Shown here piece by piece: positions 23,108 to 27,009 of a stretch of DNA of 27,009 nt. How positions within the stretch are numbered: position 1 is the stretch's first letter; every line of letters starts with the position of its first letter. A model generated the notes under the pieces. That model did not search any database, had not been told where the DNA came from, and saw only the letters and a program-made list of their open reading frames with translations. Location of the stretch: positions 1 to 27,009 of the forward strand of contig WRDV01000003.1 in NCBI GenBank assembly GCA_009779655.1. Direction: 5' to 3'. The stretch is from Dehalococcoidia bacterium. Lineage in GTDB: Bacteria; Chloroflexota; Dehalococcoidia; Dehalococcoidales; UBA1222. Made by a program: the position numbers and the translations under genes.

Positions 23108-23249
23108 TTGACACCGCAATAAACTTTGGTATAATGTGTCATTGAAGCCTATGTAAAAAGGGGGTGGTACGTTTGCATATACCCGCAGGGGAGAACACGA
23201 TGCTCGTGTAAAACAAAAGACTTTGACTTTGGTCGTCTTTAAGGCAGAG
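23057..23249. repeat. 12-bp direct repeat flanking the S-layer promoter
   Basis: TTTAAGGCAGAG occurs at 23057-23068 (upstream of the promoter) and at 23238-23249 (in the leader, covering one arm and loop of the strong hairpin). Identical 12-mers 181 nt apart in a region this short are unlikely to be random. Confidence 0.5.
23108..23135 (+). promoter_or_regulatory. Promoter of the S-layer-like gene
   Basis: Perfect TTGACA (23108-23113), a 16-nt spacer and perfect TATAAT (23130-23135), behind an AT-rich tract. Predicted start of transcription near 23142 gives a leader of about 165 nt. Confidence 0.85.
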
Positions 23250-23309
23250 TCTTAAAGACGGTAGCAATAACAAATAACCATAAAATCATTAAGGAGAAAA
23301 TAAAAGTCG
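23142..23309 (+). promoter_or_regulatory. Structured 5' leader of the S-layer-like gene
   Basis: The leader holds a hairpin ACACGA-TGC-TCGTGT (23195-23209) and a 10-bp perfect hairpin CGTCTTTAAG / CTTAAAGACG (23234-23243 and 23251-23260). An upstream AAAGAC (23216-23221) can pair with the same GTCTTT (23235-23240), giving a competing helix. A three-codon ORF, ATG CTC GTG TAA (23200-23211), follows AGGGGAG at a good distance. AAGGAG (23291-23296) is the ribosome binding site of the main gene. No known riboswitch class was recognised and no intrinsic terminator is present in the leader. Confidence 0.5.
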
Positions 23310-26300
23310 ATGAAAAGCAGAATTGCTAGAATATTGGGTGTTGCCATAACAGCTATCATGCTTGTTGGCATTCTCCCACTTGCTACCCCTGCAATGGCAG
23401 CTACTCAGGCATGGGACGAGTCGGCTGACTGGACTAAGGGTAGCCTACCCTCAATTAAGGACTTAGTTCTCGCCCCTACTTTGCTAGAGGCTGGACCTAT
23501 GGCGCAGTCACCAATTGACGGCAAGATTTACGTCTATGCCTTGTTTGGCGCTCCGCCGACCGGCGCGGATCCGGACGACTATCCACCCGCCGGCCCTGCG
23601 TTGATTATGTCGGATAACGCAGGTGCTACTTGGAAGGTGTTGGATGGTTTTGTGCCTGGGCGTAATGCCGCAGGCGATCGCAACACAATAAACACTTCTC
23701 TTACCGGCGCTGATGACGTTATTATAGAGATTGTTTGCTCGACCAAAGATGCCGGTGTTATATTCTTTGTCACCAAAATAACTTTGTTCCAGTCTAATAA
23801 TGGCGGCAAAGATTTTGAAAACGTGGCTGATGTTTGGGGGGGTAACAAGATACTCTCCATGGATGTCGCCGTACGCGCCGACAGGCACTTTGTCTTTGTA
23901 GGCCTTAATTCTTGGACAGAGGATGATATGCCGGGCGGTGTGTATTTCTGGGCAGAGGGTGTCGACAATGATGTTTTCACCGCGTATGGCTCCACTAACT
24001 CTTCAGGAGTGGGCAGTTTCGGTGAATTCGACGTCTGGGCAGTTAAGGCTGCTCCCACTTTTGGTACTGACAGGGCTGTATTCGCTCTAGGAACTAGCGG
24101 TACTCAGGTCTTAGTAAGGGCCTCTGTCAATGGCAATCCTTGGGGTGGCAGTGCGGTAACTTGGTTTGCAGATGTTGATATAGCCTCTGTTCCCAAGGCC
24201 GGCGGTGGCAGTATCCTTGTACCGCCAGCGACTATAACCGCCGCTGATATAGCTTTCCCGTTTGATTTTGATGTGACTACGCCGGCCAAATCTAATTTTG
24301 TGTTCTGCGTGGCGTCTAGTGCTGCATTCGACGCGGACAATAACGCTGTCGGTGTTTACCGTGTTTGTAATAATATCGCCGAGAGATTTACTAGTGGCTC
24401 TACCAGCGGTGACTCAGGCGGCAATGGCGTGCCTGATAACAATGGCTGGAATAATATATCTATGTATGGTAATACCGGGAGTGGCACGCGCGCTCTCTTG
24501 GTGGGCAATGCTGACGGAAGGGTTATCCAAAGCACTAACTTCAATAACATTTACCTTTTTGGCGCAGGTAGGGTGACTTTCAGCGGTGTGACGGTGCCAA
24601 ATAGCGTTAATACTACTGCATGGGTGTTGGTTGATAAGGACTACGTCCAAACTCAGAGAACCTATATCCTTAATGTAGATAGTGGCACATGGGGCGGTTT
24701 CAGCGTAGCTGTGAATAGCCGGACTTATCTGCAGCGAAGCCTTATTGATGATGATATTCAGTGGATTGTCGATTTGGCGGTTGCAGATAATGGCGACATG
24801 TTCTTGATTACGTCTGACAATTCCACTCATAATAGTCTGTGGAGACTGTTGGGCGGCGAGGCATGGGAGCGCTTGGATGTGTTTATATTCAGCGCTGCGA
24901 ATACGTATGTTTATGATAGATTAGCGCTATCTCCTAACTATGTCACCGATAACACTATTTTCATGTGGAGCAAGGGATCAGTGTTAGCCGGTGGTAGTAA
25001 CGACCAGAAAAACGCAATACTCATGCGTTCTACTGAAAACGGATTTGCGTTTAGTAGATTTGGACGCGTTGTGACCGGTACTCCTGCAGATCCGGTTGCC
25101 GGCACTCTTGCTATAAGTGGTATTGGTTACCTTGAAGCTGTGTTGGTATTGGATGCTAACAATGTCATTGTCGGTGATGAGGGTGTCGCGCTTTGGTCCA
25201 GAAGCGGAAACAACTATACTCATACAGTGCCGACCACATTGGATCCTGCTAAGAATGTAATCATCTATGACATTAAAGCGGCATCAAATGGCGATTTGTT
25301 CGCATCATACCAAAGGGGCAACAGCAATAACGTTGGTGTTTACAAGTCCACTAATGGTGGCAGAACTTGGCAAGTACTTAAAGACGAGATTGTTAATGCA
25401 TGGGGGTTGTCTAAAGCGATTGTAGCGCCTGCTGACGACTACGAGGACAGTGGCAACATCTTCATCTCCATAGATTCCGGCAGAGTCTCTACCCGCGGTA
25501 TTTATCGCTATACTGATGTTAAAGCTAAGGGTGTTGACGATGGAAAGTTCATAAGGCTTTTCGACGCTGCGGCTAATCGCTGGGTTAGCGATATGGTTGC
25601 TGCTCCTGGAGCAGGAAGTGACGACGAAGGCAATGGCATGATATATGCTATTGGCGCTAATACTTATCGCGTCCGCGGTGCTTGGAGTTATTCCGAGCGT
25701 ATTGACCCCAGAAATGCTGACTTTAGCCTTGTTAGTAGAGGTGACAGCTGGTACAGCAGAATTCTCGCCTTGGTGCAAGATAACGGTGATGTGACTCTAT
25801 ACGTTACGAACGCAGGAGAGATTTGGTCATACACTGACACTCTTAATCGTGCGGGCACCGGGTTGAAGTATACCGGGAGTACTTACTTTGACCGACTCAC
25901 TCAAACCAGCAACGCTTCGTTTAGCTGGGATGAGATGAAGAATGCCGATTCATATGCAATTTTGGTAGCCACGAAGGATCTCGGATCTTACGTGAAACTA
26001 TCTAACTATGTTGGTGCCTACAATGAAGTATTTGCGGTAGGTGGTCCTGTTGTGGAACTCAAACAGGGTATCACTGATACCAAATACACAGTTGCTGGTT
26101 TAGATCCCGGCATTGAGTACTATGTGTACGTTTTTGCAGAAGCACCGGTTACCAGTTTCGCTTATACTGCTCTTAAGACTTTCATAACTGCACCTCAGAG
26201 TGTTATTGCAACGACCGTCCTGCAAACGCATGGCCAAAACTACGCCCCCACATCTATTACGGGCGGAGTCGTGCTAGGATGGGACTTTTGGTTGCCTATA

Positions 26301-26756
26301 ACCTACACGGCCTCTGACGTAACATTCAGAGTACAGGTTGCCAATAACCCTGCTTTCACTGGCAATCTGCTTCTCAACACGACAACAACAGCTGCAAGCT
26401 CTTCCACCAATGTGTTAGTACCTTATACTACAGCAATGGCTTACAGCACGAACTATTATTGGCGTGTGAGTATTGAGAATGGTAGTGGGATGTATACGTG
26501 GGCAAACAGCAACTGGAAGACAGTTGACGCTCCGGAGCCTGTCATAACTATACCGGCACAGCAACCCCAGCCCACTCCTACTATTATTGTGACTGTTAAC
26601 CCGCAGCCATTCCCTGAGATTCCAACTCCGATTATTAATATGCCTGAAACACCGAAGCAGGATACTCCGTTCTATATTTGGCTTATCGTGGGGATAGGTG
26701 CAATTCTAACTATTGCGGTTATTGTTCTTATCGTCCGCACCCGCAGAGTTGTTTAG
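23310..26756 (+). CDS. S-layer-like surface protein, membrane-anchored, with Asp-box repeats
   Basis: An 1148-residue secreted protein. A signal peptide (1-30, cleaved after AMA) is followed by a large beta-rich ectodomain containing BNR/Asp-box-like motifs SDNAGATW (101-108), SNNGGKDF (162-169), STENGFAF (574-581) and STNGGRTW (680-687), suggesting beta-propeller folds. Two fibronectin-III-like modules follow (about 855-960 and 965-1073), then a Pro-rich stalk (about 1075-1119) and a single membrane helix with an RTRR basic tail (about 1121-1148). This architecture fits an outer-surface protein tethered to the cytoplasmic membrane and projecting through the envelope, as for S-layer-like proteins of Dehalococcoidia. 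There are no SLH domains. AAGGAG upstream supports the ATG. A consensus promoter and strong terminator make it a single-gene, highly expressed unit. Ligand or enzymatic function is unknown. Confidence 0.85.
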   Translation: MKSRIARILGVAITAIMLVGILPLATPAMAATQAWDESADWTKGSLPSIKDLVLAPTLLEAGPMAQSPIDGKIYVYALFGAPPTGADPDDYPPAGPALIMSDNAGATWKVLDGFVPGRNAAGDRNTINTSLTGADDVIIEIVCSTKDAGVIFFVTKITLFQSNNGGKDFENVADVWGGNKILSMDVAVRADRHFVFVGLNSWTEDDMPGGVYFWAEGVDNDVFTAYGSTNSSGVGSFGEFDVWAVKAAPTFGTDRAVFALGTSGTQVLVRASVNGNPWGGSAVTWFADVDIASVPKAGGGSILVPPATITAADIAFPFDFDVTTPAKSNFVFCVASSAAFDADNNAVGVYRVCNNIAERFTSGSTSGDSGGNGVPDNNGWNNISMYGNTGSGTRALLVGNADGRVIQSTNFNNIYLFGAGRVTFSGVTVPNSVNTTAWVLVDKDYVQTQRTYILNVDSGTWGGFSVAVNSRTYLQRSLIDDDIQWIVDLAVADNGDMFLITSDNSTHNSLWRLLGGEAWERLDVFIFSAANTYVYDRLALSPNYVTDNTIFMWSKGSVLAGGSNDQKNAILMRSTENGFAFSRFGRVVTGTPADPVAGTLAISGIGYLEAVLVLDANNVIVGDEGVALWSRSGNNYTHTVPTTLDPAKNVIIYDIKAASNGDLFASYQRGNSNNVGVYKSTNGGRTWQVLKDEIVNAWGLSKAIVAPADDYEDSGNIFISIDSGRVSTRGIYRYTDVKAKGVDDGKFIRLFDAAANRWVSDMVAAPGAGSDDEGNGMIYAIGANTYRVRGAWSYSERIDPRNADFSLVSRGDSWYSRILALVQDNGDVTLYVTNAGEIWSYTDTLNRAGTGLKYTGSTYFDRLTQTSNASFSWDEMKNADSYAILVATKDLGSYVKLSNYVGAYNEVFAVGGPVVELKQGITDTKYTVAGLDPGIEYYVYVFAEAPVTSFAYTALKTFITAPQSVIATTVLQTHGQNYAPTSITGGVVLGWDFWLPITYTASDVTFRVQVANNPAFTGNLLLNTTTTAASSSTNVLVPYTTAMAYSTNYYWRVSIENGSGMYTWANSNWKTVDAPEPVITIPAQQPQPTPTIIVTVNPQPFPEIPTPIINMPETPKQDTPFYIWLIVGIGAILTIAVIVLIVRTRRVV

Positions 26757-26785
26757 TCGAAAACTGTATCTTTAGATAAGTAATA

Positions 26786-26831
26786 AGTTAAATAAATGGG
26801 CTCCCCTCGAGGGGAGCCCATTTATTTAACT
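26786..26831 (+). terminator. Very strong terminator of the S-layer-like gene
   Basis: A perfect 46-bp palindrome with 23-nt arms (centre at 26808/26809, core CCCCTCGAGGGG), its outer portion AT-rich. In RNA it gives GGGCUCCCC paired with GGGGAGCCC followed by AUUUAUUU, so it can terminate in both directions. It starts 30 nt after the stop codon. The remaining 26832-27009 shows no gene that I can support. Confidence 0.9.
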
Positions 26832-27009
26832 GTTCTGGTCTTTTGAGTATGTACCTAAACTCCGCAAATAATTATCCTATACAAGTACAAAAGTCACAGT
26901 GTTAGCTTTAGATGCTTTCCGAAATGTATATGATATAACGTCTAAAAGTACCACAAAAAGCCCCTTTTATTCAGTTCATTGCGCTGCAATCCGTCGATTA
27001 ACGAATTGA

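Noticed and set aside
23142..23309. Cyclic-di-GMP or other known riboswitch in the S-layer leader
   Set aside because: A GGTAGC string is present, but the conserved core helices and loops of the known class are absent.
1..27009. CRISPR arrays, insertion sequences, prophage or defence systems
   Set aside because: No spaced direct-repeat array, transposase, integrase or known defence gene was seen on either strand.

Overview
The window looks like a chromosomal housekeeping segment from a member of the Chloroflexota, most likely class Dehalococcoidia. This is inferred from family content, not from a database match. The main support is an S-layer-like protein with a signal peptide, a proline-rich stalk and a C-terminal membrane anchor (an envelope of the kind used by cells without a peptidoglycan-anchored surface), a dnaJ-hspR-clpC heat-shock operon, and sigma-70-type promoters (TTGACA/TATAAT). 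No insertion sequence, prophage, CRISPR array or rRNA was seen.

Layout. Positions 1-49 hold the 5' part of a tRNA-Trp gene reading off the left edge, with its promoter. An M16 peptidase (plus) converges on groEL-groES (minus), separated by a hairpin terminator; groES has a CIRCE operator. tsaD (minus) and a small membrane protein (plus) diverge. A plus-strand block follows: a CBS/CorC-type membrane protein, a DUF2344 protein and tilS. It converges on an unrecognised HIT/GalT-like gene (minus). Next on minus is a purine operon: purF, a 66-residue membrane protein, purM and purH, ending in a terminator. Further right on minus is a stress operon dnaJ-hspR-clpC plus a DedA/VTT-like membrane protein. 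Divergent from it on plus is pyrG-tal-rho. The window ends with a 1148-residue S-layer-like gene that has its own promoter, a structured leader and a very strong terminator.

How the parts work together. Two heat-shock regulatory systems appear to coexist: HrcA/CIRCE on groESL, and HspR encoded inside the operon it probably controls. That operon joins a J-protein with only one zinc-binding pair to a ClpC-type (not ClpB-type) unfoldase. The pur genes supply several IMP synthesis steps and pyrG supplies CTP.

Most notable points. (1) The CTP synthase has serine at the position of the glutaminase nucleophile cysteine (Ser381, codon 20348-20350) while the partner His and Glu are kept, suggesting an ammonia-dependent enzyme. 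(2) purM appears to start at ATT. (3) A chain of three overlapping mini-ORFs runs from the pyrG promoter into the pyrG start codon. (4) The S-layer gene leader can form mutually exclusive helices and holds a three-codon ORF. (5) A terminator loop contains an extended -10 element for the next gene. (6) There is an uncharacterised HIT/GalT-like protein.
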